From Aaosphaeria pasadenensis (taxonomy: Eukaryota > Ascomycota > Dothideomycetes > Pleosporales), in assembly GCA_022813625.1 (NCBI GenBank), contig JAKLMB010000036.1, forward strand, positions 290,836 to 354,835: DNA of 64,000 nucleotides. The letters are read 5' to 3'. Shown one piece after another: positions 35,625 to 47,631 of this stretch (the stretch's first letter is position 1; every line of letters starts with the position of its first letter). A program made the translations under genes and the position numbers. The notes below the pieces were generated by a model. That model searched no databases and was not told the origin of the DNA. It worked only from the letters and a program-made list of their open reading frames with translations.

Positions 35625-37442
35625 ATGTTCAATATGGCAAAGTCGCGACTTCTGTCTGTCGCATTGATTTTGCAAGTCGCACAAGTTGCTCTTACACAGA
35701 AATGCTGTAAGCTCTTCCCTCTCTCCTACGACCCTCTATACCCATAACTACACAAACCCTCACTATGCTCGATCGCATATGATATCCGACCTTGAGTCAA
35801 CGAGTTGCACCCTCAACCTCGTACATCTTCGTACGCTGTCCCATCAGATACCAACGTAGACTAACACAATCACCCCCCCAAACAGACTACCCCAACGGCA
35901 AAGAAGCCGACGCAGCAGAGAAGCCATGCTCCAAAGAAGAGGGTTCCGCCTGCTGCCCAGATAAATGGCAGTGCCTAGACAATGGCATGTGCTACTATCC
36001 CGCCGACAAAATCTACGGCCGCTACAGCTGCACCGACAAGGACTGGAACAGCGACGGATGCCCTTCGAACCTGTGCACTTACGGTATGGATAAGACTCTC
36101 TCATAAGTGTTGAGTAGGTTTTAGTCGGGAATGACTTACCGTGAAGATTGAATGGCTGACGAAGGGAACTTGTGTAGACAAAAAAGCATTTGGCGCAGAG
36201 AGTTTAACACAATGCTCCAACCACGACAACCAGTGGTGCTGCAACGCCGACAACATCCACGTCAAATGTTGCCAGGAATCCCCAGAGCCGCGCCCATTCT
36301 TCGATCTCGGTGAGGGAAAAGCCTACGCGACCGTCGGATCGAACCAAGCCAACCAACAACCCATACTCGCAACCATCACAGGACTAGCCATCGGCTCTGG
36401 AGGCAGCTCGCCCTCTTCCTCTCCATCCTCCCCGACAAGTGGAAGTCAGGCAGCAAGTGCATCTCAATCCGTGACCAAAGACGCAACATCCGCAGCCGCA
36501 ACCTCGCCCATGACATCGCTCGAGACGCACGTATCGACCGGCAGCGCGGGAGTAGTAACACTGGTCGTCACAACCGTTCTCCCGCCTTCACAAACCGCAT
36601 CCCCAGCCTCTTCCGGCTCTTCCTCAGGTGGATCCTCAAAGACAGGTCTCATCGCCGGCCTCGCAGTCGGAATTCCTCTCGGCCTTGCACTGATCGGAAT
36701 CCTGATCTGGCTGTTCCGCAAGCGCTCACAGCAGAAGAAAAATGCCGCGTCCTCGTACCCAGAAAGCCCAAACCCTTACACAAACGGAAGCACGACGCCG
36801 GACTTCGCGGGCGGAGCAAAATTGCACAAGAACAATCACAACAGGCTGAGCGGCGACACAGAGAAAGGTACCGGGGCCGCGTTCAAGATGAACCACCACG
36901 GTGCTGGCGGCGCCTCCGCAGTCGATAACAACAACACCGCAGGACTTTCCGAGCTCCCAGGTCAGACAGTGGGACCAGGACGGCCCGTTAGCACGATAGT
37001 AGGCAAGGCAGAACTGGACTCGGGAGCAGGCTTTGCGCCGGGATCTGTGGCCCACGCACCGCATCTCGTGGGCGTTGGTGGCGGTAACGGGACTGTTGCA
37101 TCGGCCCAGCAGCAACAACAGCAGCAGCAGTACGATCAGGCCTCGACTCCGATGATGAGTTCGTGGGGGAGCGCACCGCCTGGCTACACGCCTGGCCAAA
37201 ACCCCAATTCGTGGGCTCCAGCACCCCAGGGCGTTGCGGAGGTGGACGGCACATCTGCTGCTGTTCCATCGTCTTCTAGACCCGTGAGCGAGGAGGTCAA
37301 CACCACGCAGACGCAGACACAGGGTGGGAGGTACATACCCTACCGACCGCCGCCGGGCCACGGCCAGACACAGCAGCCGGCGGGGGGTCTTGCGAACGTT
37401 CCCGAGGTGGCGGAGATGAGCGCCGTGAGGACGCCTCCTTAG
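35625..37442 (+). CDS. Cys-rich single-pass cell-surface protein, with apparent 1-nt frameshift
   Basis: Likely exons are 35625-35707, 35886-36083 and 36178-37442. It has a signal peptide (second in-frame Met: AKSRLLSVALILQVAQVAL). A Cys-rich ectodomain follows (YYPNGKEA, CSKEEGSACCP, CTDKDWNSDGCPSNLCTY, then QWCCNA and KCC). A Ser/Thr-rich stalk and one membrane helix (TGLIAGLAVGIPLGLALIGI, near residue 249) lead to a basic stop-transfer and a disordered Pro/Gln-rich cytosolic tail with an eight-Gln run. This layout resembles fungal wall sensors of the Wsc/Mid2 style, though the ectodomain is a different fungal family. Exons 2 and 3 join in phase. Exon 1 ends in phase 2 whereas exon 2, whose acceptor has a CTAAC branch point, needs phase 1. 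One base too many in the AAAA run at 35700-35703 would explain it. A less likely in-frame acceptor lies at 35847. Confidence 0.75.
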
Positions 37443-38927
37443 TGAGTGGATTCGTGAGTGAATTCACATCGTAGATGGACGAGACCCCTCATGATTCCCG
37501 GCCGGTGTCCTCACTTCAATTCTAACTTTAGTTTCCCTTCCTTTTCCATTTGGCGTGTGGCGTGGCGTGTATGTGTACGGACCTTTGCTTTTCTTTCCTA
37601 TCACTTTACTTCTGCAGCCCCTTCTTTCCATCTTCCAGCAGCGAGCGGATGGCATGGATGAATCTACAGGATCCCTAGGAGTATACTCGAAAGGCGGAAT
37701 TCCACTGGAAACCCCCTTCCCCTTCAAATTCTCCATTTCCACCCATCTTCACGAAAGTCAACGAACACAACAAACACACAACACTTGTATAAAAAGAGAC
37801 AACCCACCCCGACAGAAAACACGTCGACGAATATGAAGATGCAGATGAAAGATGCAGACATACACAGACAGTAGGCAAGCCCTTTTCCAGCAGCTTGCCG
37901 TCAGATATCAAACAAAGTACATAAACATGACATAACATGATGACATACAAATAAATGTAATACTAAAACCTAAACTTCATCCACGGTCGACCCCTCTCTC
38001 TCTGTGAAATCAATGGCTTATTTGATACAATCGAAGAGTAGTAGCTAGCCAAAGACAAACTAGGGCAATGGAGGGGAGATCGTGCCACGTAAGAACCAGT
38101 GTATCGACGTTACCTCACTTCACATCACTACTTCAGTAGGGTATACATAGTCTGGTGATGAACCCTCCAAAAAGGGGGAAAGTATAAGACGTCAGATGCC
38201 TTTTATTGCGTTGTCCCACACGTCAAGTCATGCAATGCATATGTTCACACGAGAGAAGATACATGTGAAGAGAGAGCAAGATAGTTTGAATTTGAGCGAG
38301 AAATTGTTTGTTGATCTTTGGTTGGTTGTGTCGTCGTGCGAGAAAAAAAGAACATCTCCTTCTCGATCTTCAGTTTAACTTCGGGGTTCCAAGTCACATG
38401 AAATAAATAAATCCCAAACACATATAGTATGAATAAGACAAGCAGCAATACTCGAGGTCGTCGTTTCTCCCAGTAGATTGGGAGATGATAAAAAGAGGAA
38501 ATAGAGGGGAAAAGAACTATCAAAGCCGAAGACGAACCGATTAATAATGAGATAACGCCAATTGTTACCCAATAACAGAGTCGGGATGAATAACCAAGAG
38601 TAACCACGAAGACTACAAAGTGTGTAATAAGATCGCCCTTTCCGCCTCCATGCTCCGATGTGAATGAACCTAAGGGAAAAGCGAGAGGTTGAAATAACGG
38701 GTATATGACGGATTTTGTGCAGCAAAGGATCCCTCCTCTTCCCCCTTGCCACCTGCTTTAACACCGAGACAAATAAGGAAGTGACATCTACATGGAGATA
38801 TCTGACGAGGGATGAAAGTAACGCATGGGAAGCATCACCCACAAGCAGGTATCAACCCTGAAAACCAAGGTGTGATGTTGTTCCAGAAATCATCACCGGT
38901 TTCGACATTGATTGATGTGTAGCGAGT
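37443..38927. other. Convergent 3' region before somA
   Basis: 3' UTRs of two converging genes. Minus-strand frames of 120-155 residues here (38245-38842) are hydrophobic and lack family resemblance. I treat them as chance frames in the somA 3' UTR. Confidence 0.5.
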
Positions 38928-39592
38928 TTACATGTCGCCACTTGCTTCGACTCCATCCTGGAAGTTGAAGTCGTTGCTTAGCGAGCCAAAACCAGCCGGG
39001 TCGTCGCCGACGTGGAGGAATGAGTCGAAGTCAAAGTTACCGAGATCATTCTCAAATCCATCTATACTGAGGTCGAAAGACTAGAACAGGTTAGTAATAC
39101 ATTCAGCGGCATTCTTGTAGTAATTTCACATACCTCCTCAGTGAGGCTGCCGAATGGAGCAGCGTTGTTGTCCATCTGCTGGGGCTGTTGCGGTGCAGCG
39201 GCGGGTTGCTGAGGTTGTGCAGGGGGTTGACCATTTGGTTGGCCATTTGGACCAAATGACTTGGGGTGCATGGGTGTAATGGGCGTCGATGGCGTAGGTG
39301 TTGGCGGAGGTTCTTCACCTGACGCTGCTGGCGTTGCACCTGTGTTTGCCCCTTTCGCCTTTGAGGGCTTCTACAATTAACATTAACGACGCACAACCTT
39401 GAAAGGAAATCGCTCAACGTTACCTTGTTGTCCTTGGTGCCCTTCTTCTTGGGTGCCGCTTTGTTAGACTGAGAAGGTGTAGGGGGTGCTTGTGCGGGCT
39501 GTTGTGGTGATGGCTCGGTCCGGGTTTGCTCAGCAGGTGCTGGGGCAGGAGGCGGTGGCATTGGGTTTGCGTTGCCTCTCTGTTGCTGCTGT

Positions 39593-39636
<44 letters not shown>

Positions 39637-41502
39637 TTGTTGCTGTTGCTGTTGAGGGTTGTTCATCGGCCCAGCCATTTGCTGGGCTTGACCCGGCATC
39701 ATCTGGGGGCCACCTCGCCAAGCACCGTTGGGCATGCCGCCGTTACGCATCGCTTCCAGATGCTGCGGGTTCATCTGCTGAGGGTTAAAGCCACCCGGAT
39801 GCGAGCTTGGAGGCCTCTGCATCATGGGGCCGCCAGGCACCTGAGGGTAGTTACCCATTCCAAACTGTGGAGGTATACCTGGCGGCATCTGGCTTGGATC
39901 AAAGTTCATGTTGGGGGCAGGTGAATTACGCTGTGGTTGCATCGTGCCGTCTGGCATCGGGGAACCAGGAAGGCCTTGTGGACCAAGCTTAGGGGTATCC
40001 CGCTTCATGTCGTTAGGGTTCGGAGACGGGCCAGCTCTGCTCCCTTGAGGTGACATGGCAGGAGCAAATCCGGGGGCGCCGCCAACACCGGCCTGGTTGT
40101 GGGGACCAGTGATGCTGTCTTGTTCCTGGCGCGCCATCAGCAGCCGCTTCTTGTTCTGCTGTTCGAGAAGCATGAGTTGCATCTGGTAATCCTGCAAGGC
40201 ATGATTGCCCTGGGGCTGACCAGGGGCGCCACCAGGCATCCCGCCAGCACGCTGCGGGTTGCCGGCGAACATGTCGTGTTGGTCATCAAGGCTTTGTGCT
40301 GCCATTGGTGAACCTTGTACGCCAGCAGCATTCATCCCCTGAGCCATAGCATGGTTATTCAGTGCTATTCTCTGTTGGTGGGCCAGGCTTTGGGCATATA
40401 CCTCTATAGACTTTTGTTGGACATTTTGTCCCTGTGGTGCAAAACCATCAAACTGATTTCCAGCCATGTTTCCTGGGTTCATTCCTCCTATTGTCATATT
40501 GTCAGCATGTTTGGGTACAGCACGGTGCTCTGCGGGGACAGGGCAGTATGCATCGAGTGCATATCAGTCCAGACCCGCAGGCTTGGAGAAGATAGGAAAT
40601 GTACCTTCAACACGAGCTCGTTTGTTGGGAGACGGCGCGTTGTCGTTCGACCCTGGCGATTGTGGGCGCTGTCCATTCATATCTATGGAGCCGTCTCGTT
40701 GCATGTTTGCAGCCGATATCATCGCCTGCTTGTTCATTTGCATGTTCGCCATGGGATTTACTCCATTACTAGAGTCGAGAAGCACGGGTCAGTGGTTGTA
40801 CAGGACAGAAAGGAAAACTCGAACATACGGTCGGTTCTGCAAAGCCGCTCGCTTGAGGTCGTTGGGGCCCCCTCCGTTCTGCTGTTGTTGTTGCATGCGG
40901 ATCATATTCGAATACTGATGAGCATTCATGTTGCCAGCCATCAGCATGCGCTGATTCCTCTGGTCGTTGGTCATCTGGGCAAGATTCTACATGCTACCTG
41001 TCAGTGTCTTACATAACATCCATGCTTTGGATCAATGACTAACCCGTGTGTGCAGTGCATATTGGGTGCTCTTTCCATCAGCGGCCGACTTGTTGCGAGT
41101 CGCGTTCCAGATGTCCCAGAATTGATTCCACCAGTCGCCTAGAAATGAGTTGTCGGCGATTTGGTTGGGGGGAAGGTCTGGCAATGGAAGATCCTTATCG
41201 TCCATGCCATCGACACCATTCACGTTGCGGCCACTAGGGCTAGGCTTTCCATCATTCTTAAGGTTCATGTTCAAGCCGGATTCAATCATGGTCTTCGCTA
41301 ACACCTGCTGATTGTTCCGTATGAAGTAGTCGTATATATAGGTGTTGAGCGTTCGCAGAGGGTCTCCTTTCCTCGGGTCGACGTCTGCGCGAGGACCACC
41401 AGGGCGCTGGAGGTTTCCCATGACGGGAGTGCCATTGACTGGGCCTCCCATGTTCGCGTTCATGGCCATGGCAGCCATCTGCTGCTGTTGGGGGTTCTGC
41501 AT
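38928..41502 (-). CDS. somA: LisH-domain transcriptional regulator SomA/Flo8-like
   Basis: Six exons (41502-41044, 40986-40829, 40768-40605, 40487-39424, 39370-39134, 39080-38928) give 744 aa. The LisH/LUFS module lies near residues 46-150: DPLRTLNTYIYDYFIRNNQQ, then FLGDWWNQFWDIWNA. The rest is Gln/Pro/Gly/Met-rich and disordered, with a 25-Gln run, a basic KKKGTKDNKKPSKAKG patch and a C-terminal acidic-aromatic activation-like end (FENDLGNFDFDSFLHVG). Homologues are Flo8 in yeast and SomA in Aspergillus, which act downstream of PKA with Ldb-type PtaB in adhesion and conidiation. In A. fumigatus SomA also promotes galactosaminogalactan gene expression. The upstream region is a long CT-rich leader. 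All six exons join in phase. Confidence 0.9.
39580..39654 (-). repeat. CAG/CAA run coding 25 glutamines in somA
   Basis: Seventy-five bases of mixed CAG and CAA codons, reading as ctg/ttg triplets on the plus strand. Mixed codons make it more stable than a pure CAG tract, but length variation between strains is likely. Confidence 0.95.
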
Positions 41503-43377
41503 GGCGGAGGTGTGGGGGTGTGCGGAAAGATTGCGACGTGAAGCGCAATGGCGTTGGTGCAGGACGCGACGGGGGCGCTGGAAACAGCGAGAGGCGTCGT
41601 GATGCGCACCTGGGTGCTTAGAGATGTGGTGAGACTATAGCAGCATGGACACGCCGTGGCGACGACGGGTTTCGGTGATCGGGTGCAGATGGCGAGTTAC
41701 CGGATGATTTGGTGGATGAGCTGGTGATCGGCAACAGAGCGACGGCGAGCTCGGAGGAACGCCCGACGGAAGGAGAGGATGGAAAGCACACAGATTTGAA
41801 GAAAGTGGATGGCGCGAGGGTTGAAGGATGTGATGGTATATAGTGGGGATGAGTGACTGTGAGCTGAAGGATGGAGAGTAAGCTCTTGTGGAGAGTCGCA
41901 AGGGTCTAGCGACGAGAGAGAGTAGAGAGTAGAGAGTAGAGGGAGAGTGAGGAGGGTTGGGGGGTGCAGATGGCGTGTGGTGGTGGTGGTGGTTAGTGGA
42001 TAGTAGTAAGAGACGAGATGAGAGTAACTGTAATAGTGGGAGAGAGACTGGGAGTCGGTAGGTAGTAGGTGGTAGTGAGGAAAAGGCGAGGCGGAGGTGC
42101 AGGGCAGGGCAGGCGCAAGGCAGGAAATGGAAGGAGGCCGGCGCGGTTCAACGCAAACAGCACAACCTAACTAACTGCACCAGGACCACGACCTCGAAGA
42201 CAGCAATACCGCTGAAATCGTCGCAAAGATGAAGGGAATTGCAGCAAGCCGAGATGGGCAGTGCGTGAGTGAGGGGAGGGGAGAGGATATAAAGAGAGAG
42301 GGTGTAGAGAGGAGGTAGAAGAAGTAAAGTAGAAAAGGGAAGGGGAAGGGAAGGAAAGGCGGATTTGGCTTCTGGAAGTTGGAGAGAGCGAGGGTGAGGG
42401 AGAGAGTCGACCAATTCTGCCTGTCCCTACCGCCATCCGCTAGACCACATCTATCCATCACGTGTTCATTGCTCGACCATTTCCATCCATCATCCTTCTT
42501 CTCTCGGGCACAGAAGAAGGTATTTATTCAATTCTGCATATGGGAGAATCGAATAAAGAAAGTTTCCCTTCCATCTGATCGGTTGTTGCGATATCCTTCC
42601 CCCTTCACGTTGTGGGCAGATATCGAGTTGGTCGAGTCAGCTGATCACTGGCACGTAATTGGGTTAGGTCAGGTAGTCTCTCCGCCCCTCAACTGCATCC
42701 ATGCGGCATACGGTTTAATAAACTGCCTACTTAGTTACTCCTAGTTAGTAGTTACAAGTACCGACCAACCTCACCGGTATCTCTTCACCACGTATTTTGT
42801 AATTGACAAAACCAATTACCACCTTGCACTCTGCCCTCCACCTCAGACCAATACTAACAAACAGCGTCAAGAGTTGCACAATCGATCTTGTCCCAAATTA
42901 GACCTGCAAATTCATTCCAGCGCATGACACGTGGAAAGGCTCACTTGTAATCGGGGTGGATGGTGGGTGGGTGGCATGGTGGCATGTTTCTCCCCCTCAA
43001 TCGAAGCAGCTAGCCATTCATATTGGAATGCACGCTTCCTACCTATTCTTAGGTGCATCTTGTTGTCGAAGGCCTCCCTTGGCGTGATGGGTTTCGTCTC
43101 AAAAGTGCAAATACCCTCCGCCTCCTCGATTTGCACTTTCTGATTGTGTGCAAAAAGGACTCCACCAGCCCCCCCCCCCCCAACGACTTATGCTGGAATG
43201 ACTTGCTAGTAACGCCAATATCTAAAAAGGGAGTCGTGTAGATAGAAAAAGTTCATAATGACAATTGCACCTTCAGGTACTTCTAACGCCGACCCATGCA
43301 TGGTTGCTCCGCAATTGTGCAGACATATCAACTCAAACCCCGGTGGTTGAACATCTCTCTCGCGCAATGCTCGTAAA
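41503..43377. other. somA promoter/leader and intergenic DNA
   Basis: No gene was seen. From 41890 to 42380 the plus strand is strongly purine-rich (agagagtagagagtagagagtagaggg), so the somA strand is CT-rich, as in long fungal 5' leaders. Hydrophobic Leu/Ser/Pro frames on the minus strand here are products of this composition. A 13-base C run lies at 43169-43181. Confidence 0.6.
43169..43181. repeat. Poly(C) run, 13 bases
   Basis: Uninterrupted C run downstream of bet3. Confidence 0.9.
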
Positions 43378-44190
43378 TCACTCATCGTCAGGAGGCATCT
43401 CATCATCGATGTAACGAATCAAAGATATCCTCATCTCGGTGGTGTCGTTGCCTCGCAGAATGTCACTGATGAAGTGGACCTCCACTTGCATATGTACCTG
43501 TGCAAACCACCATTAGCCCCTTTCTTCTCCATCATTTGCACTTTGGCTCTGCATGAGCGGAGAATCTCGTACCATCTCAAGGGCTCCCCGTAGAACGCCG
43601 ACTAATATGTTGGAAAACCATAGCTCGTCCTGGGCGCGACCGTCGTCCGGCAACTCTACAAAGTCCGCCAGGGGGTTCTCGTCGAATATCAGGGAGAATT
43701 GCTTGCTATCGCTCGACCAGTTCGTGATCGTAGGTGTGATGTTGAGGAATATCTTGAAGCCGACCTGGACATAATTCGTCAACTATTGTCCCATCCTAAC
43801 CAACGTCCATGTATTAAAGTCACCTTTGAGATCATCTCTGCCACCTCGCGGAAGTTCGAGCATGCCGGCACGCTTGTCTTCGCTAGGAAGTCCTCAATCA
43901 TCCTCATTCCGATGTTGTAGCCCATTCTATCCAATTGCTTATTCACCTCGGGGTAATCGTACTCGAAGTCTTTGCACAATTGGGCAACGATGGTGCCATA
44001 GGTCAAAGTGACAAGCTCAGCGCTGACCTTGTCCACGCGCGTTCTCGTTGCTGTCAGAGGTTGTATACAAATCGTTCACTTCATAAACTTACTTCCAGAT
44101 CCTAGTAAACATTAGCAGAGTGTCATGTGGGGTCGGAGAGCGGTGTCAAGCTCACTCCTCGCCCAACCGGGCAGCTTTTGTGGGCGCCAT
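43378..44190 (-). CDS. bet3: TRAPP complex subunit Bet3 (TRAPPC3)
   Basis: Five exons (44190-44156, 44101-44093, 44043-43824, 43764-43573, 43497-43378) give 191 aa. Bet3 is a core TRAPP subunit that helps tether ER-derived vesicles and activate Ypt1 at the Golgi. Family motifs are [44 protein letters not shown] with Cys76 at the conserved palmitoylation position, and [16 protein letters not shown]. Exon 2 is only 9 nt (GATCTGGAA) between CTAG and GTAAGT; without it the conserved EIWK cannot be formed. The gene is divergent from U5-40K with 327 bp between the two ATGs, so a shared promoter is likely. Confidence 0.94.
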
Positions 44191-44517
44191 TCTTTCAAAA
44201 GATGCGCCGGACGAGCTTCGCTGCTTCTGAGAACTGCAGGATGCAGAGGAATGGTCGTTGTTGGGTGGTAAAGCTCACAGTCGTCGTCAATATAAAGTTG
44301 TGATGCGAGGCGCCGGCGATACAGCTGCTGCTCGCTGTGAAATGCGCGGGATGATCCTAGCCCAAAGCGGATTTAGCGTAGACCTTGGCACCTTTCCGCT
44401 CGAGAAAGTTCAAGGACAGCTCGATGGGCGCGTCTTCCGGCAAACTTTTGGAATTCTCGACAAATACAATCGCTCGCCCGACCGAAACCCCTTTCCGAAG
44501 TCACAGAATCACTCAAT
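44191..44517. promoter_or_regulatory. Bidirectional promoter between bet3 and the U5-40K gene
   Basis: Only 327 bp separate the start codons of two divergent housekeeping genes. No TATA box was seen on either side. Inferred from layout. Confidence 0.55.
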
Positions 44518-46046
44518 ATGTCTGGGGAGAAGCGGCCCGCCGCCAATTCGTTCGGCTCGACGCAGCTTGTTAAACGCGCAAAATCAGATGCGGGCGCAGG
44601 CAGTTCCGCGGTAGCTGTGGTGAATGGATCAGCGCAGAATGGCGCGCTCATACAGGCTGTATGTTACTCTTCGACTTCAGTCGTGCTCTTTCAAGCCTCT
44701 GGACACTTGCGGTACTCCAGCCGGAGATATCATGTTGCTCACAAGCGTACTAGGTGCCGCGAACGAGTTCACTCCAATCACCTGTGATGGAGTTGACAGG
44801 TGAGTGATGCGCCCCACGACATGTTGCTGCATGCGGCTAATGATTCCAAGGTCACTCTGGAGAGGTATTCGCTGCTCGTTTCGATCCGACCGGCCAGTTC
44901 ATTGCTTCTGGATCCATGGACCGTTCCATATTACTCTGGAGGACTTCAGGCGCATGCGAGAACTACGGTATCCTCACCGGTCACAAACAAGCAGTATTGG
45001 ACCTGCACTGGTCAAGAGATACAGAGATTCTTTACTCTGCATCGGCGGATATGACTTTGGCCAGTTGGGATCTGGAGAGCGGACAAAGAATAAGGACACA
45101 TCCAGGACATGAAGAGGTAATCAATTGCATGGATGTGAGCAAGCGCGGAGAGGAGATATTGGTCAGTGGATCAGACGACGGTTACATTGGGGTATGTCAC
45201 TATTGCACACCATTCAAGGACGGCAAACTGACTTCGAGTAGCTGTGGGACCCCCGAACGAAGGCCGCAGTGAGCTTCATCCAGACAGATTTCCCCGTCAC
45301 AGCCATCTCCCTCTCTGAAGCCGGGAATGAGTTGTTCACGGGCGGCATTGATAACGACATCAAGGTCTGGGACTTGCGCAAACAGCAAGTGACCTATCGA
45401 TTGCTTGGACATACCGACACCATCACCTCATTACAACTTTCACCAGACAACCAGACTCTGCTATCGAATGCACATGATTCTACTGTTCGTACGTGGGATG
45501 TTCGACCATTTGCGCCAGCGGATCGACGCATTAGGACATTCGATGGTGCACCGACAGGACAGGAGCGGAATCTTTTGAAGGCTAGCTGGGATGTGAAGGG
45601 TGAAAGGATTGCAGCTGGCAGTGGTGACCAGAGCATTGCGATCTGGGATTCTCGATCGGGCAAGCTTTTGAACAAGCTCCCTGGTCACAAAGGCGCGGTC
45701 AACGACGTGCGATTCTCTCCACAGGAAGAACCCATATGTAAGTTTTCACGCCATCTCCGCATCCCCCACCATCCTTCTGCTTCTCAGCACATGACACATG
45801 TGGGTCCGACACAACCAGGAGCTTGCAGAATGGTTTGCTCGCTCGTGTATCGTCTTCAATATAAGCGATTACACTCGGTGCGATGTCGAGACACAGTGTT
45901 GCGACGGATGCTATATCAAGTGTTTCATACCCTCTGGATTTGGAATAAGATTTCCAAGGAACTTTACCGAACGTTACTAACCTTGACAATCAGTGGCCTC
46001 GGCATCCTCGGACCGAACGATCATGCTCGGAGAGTTGACAAAGTGA
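44518..46046 (+). CDS. U5 snRNP 40-kDa WD-repeat protein (SNRNP40/Cwf17-like)
   Basis: Five exons (44518-44658, 44754-44799, 44851-45191, 45242-45737, 45994-46046) give 358 aa, the normal family length. It is a seven-bladed WD40 propeller of the spliceosomal U5 particle, contacting Prp8. Visible blades start at LTGHSGEVFAARF, LTGHKQAVLDLHW, HPGHEEVINCMD, LLGHTDTITSLQL and LPGHKGAVNDVRF, each closed by a WD-type strand (DIKVWDLR, STVRTWDVR, SIAIWDSR). The last exon encodes the closing SASSDRTIMLGEL, diagnostic for this family. The N-terminal 50 residues are disordered and carry a short basic patch. The final intron is long (256 nt) compared with the others (50-95 nt). Confidence 0.94.
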
Positions 46047-47631
46047 GCGATAGTCGAATATTGGAGTTTTGTATATATTCGATGAGAAGAACGGCGCACG
46101 GAGAACTTCCCAGGTATTACGAAGAAACGTCTAGGTTCGCACAAGGACGGGTCCCCCCGCATTGTACACCGGCCGGAGGCACACGGCGGTGCGACGTAGA
46201 TGACATTAGACGGGACAGCAGGATCGGCGAAACAACTGACGAGAACGCGTAAGACGCGTTCATGTAATAACACTTTGATGTATCTATCTGCTGCGGTGCT
46301 ACCATGTTGTCAGGCAAAGCCACCTGACAAACAGAGACCGAAATGAAAGAATTTGAGATACGCTCGCTACCAAAGGTTGCGCGCTTCATAGCATTGACAT
46401 TCATATGAGCTGCTGCGAGGAGTAGGTTTGCCTTGCATATGTTGTTGTTTTTATTTTTATTTCTATCCTGTCTTATCCATGCTTGGCTTCAATCTAACTC
46501 TGATGGCTATTATTGTGAGCGCCCTTATGGATCGAGGTCCATTCTACTCTCCGTACACAGCATGTATGTACCTAATGTGAATGTACGAGGTACTCCCTAT
46601 TCAGCCTGTGGTCAAGGATGGACGGGATGTAACTAAACTGATTGGTCCATGGCCTCCCGGAAGTCTGACCAATGGGCGCGTCGCCAGCGCGTCTCCTTCG
46701 AACAACCTCATACACATCTGCACCTCCTTCGACTCTCCTAAGCTGCCGTCATCCACAAACTTTGACCCTCCTAGTTGCTGCTTACCACCATCTTTCCCCT
46801 TTCTGCCCTACATACGCAGGTGAACGTTTTCAAACGAACCCCTTGAGATCCACGCGGCCGTGACCGCACTGAATAAGTCCGTGTTTTGCGGAGAGCAGCC
46901 CTGGAGCGACCGTGTTTCACGATTTGGCTATCTTGGTCCTGATACACCATGGGTGTCAGACAGCACCCTGGCCCTCAATGCGATATGTTTTCTCTCGACC
47001 TCTCCATCTCCTCCCACTTTGTCCTTGCAGCGCCTTTCGTGTGACTGACTTTGGCCCTTTCCTCCTCCCAAGCCACCCCTTCCCTTCGTACTCCCCATGT
47101 TCCCATTCCCTTAAGTCCTATTCATTGGAAGCTGTGCTGTTGACCACCAGTTTCGACTTTCTTAACCCACTCTCTTTCGTTTGGTCGCGAGCTCTGGAAA
47201 GCCTCCACGAGCAATCACTATAGCTTCTCTTCTACTTACCTCTTTCGTACCAACTAATACTCCATCGATCTCTCTCTAGAGCATCGCTATAGGCTCTCCG
47301 GCCCCCATTTCTTCGATTCGTACGTTCCTTTCGACATGCACGGTACTTCGTGACATCGAGCGGGCTCCAGTCATCCTAAGCTTTCCTATTGACCTACTAC
47401 ACTTCTCCCCTGCTTGCAGTTCGCCTTCAAAGCGACCTTCAGCGCCGCCGCATGGACCGGCTGTTCTTTACATCCATTCGCCAGTAATATCTTCTCAGGG
47501 AAGGGAACATAGTGGACGACGTGTCAGGGCAAGGAGGGAAAACAAACAACTAATATAAGGCGGACGTACTACTCTCAGGAACTGGAATTAGAACTCTAGG
47601 AATAGCCCCCATATTCTTAGAATCAACCACA
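46047..47631. other. Intergenic and 5' leader of the membrane-protein gene
   Basis: No gene was seen. The plus strand from about 46680 to 47500 is rich in CT blocks (ctcttctacttacctctttcg), giving chance Ser/Pro/Leu frames. It is probably promoter and leader for the gene at 47632. Confidence 0.55.

Noticed and set aside
39486..39924. Leu/Val/Ala-rich plus-strand frames opposite the somA glutamine run
   Set aside because: Reverse reading of CAG/CAA triplets gives Leu or Ala runs; not a membrane protein.
42148..42461. Hydrophobic minus-strand frames upstream of somA
   Set aside because: Made by the CT-rich leader; three frames are open at once, a sign of composition.
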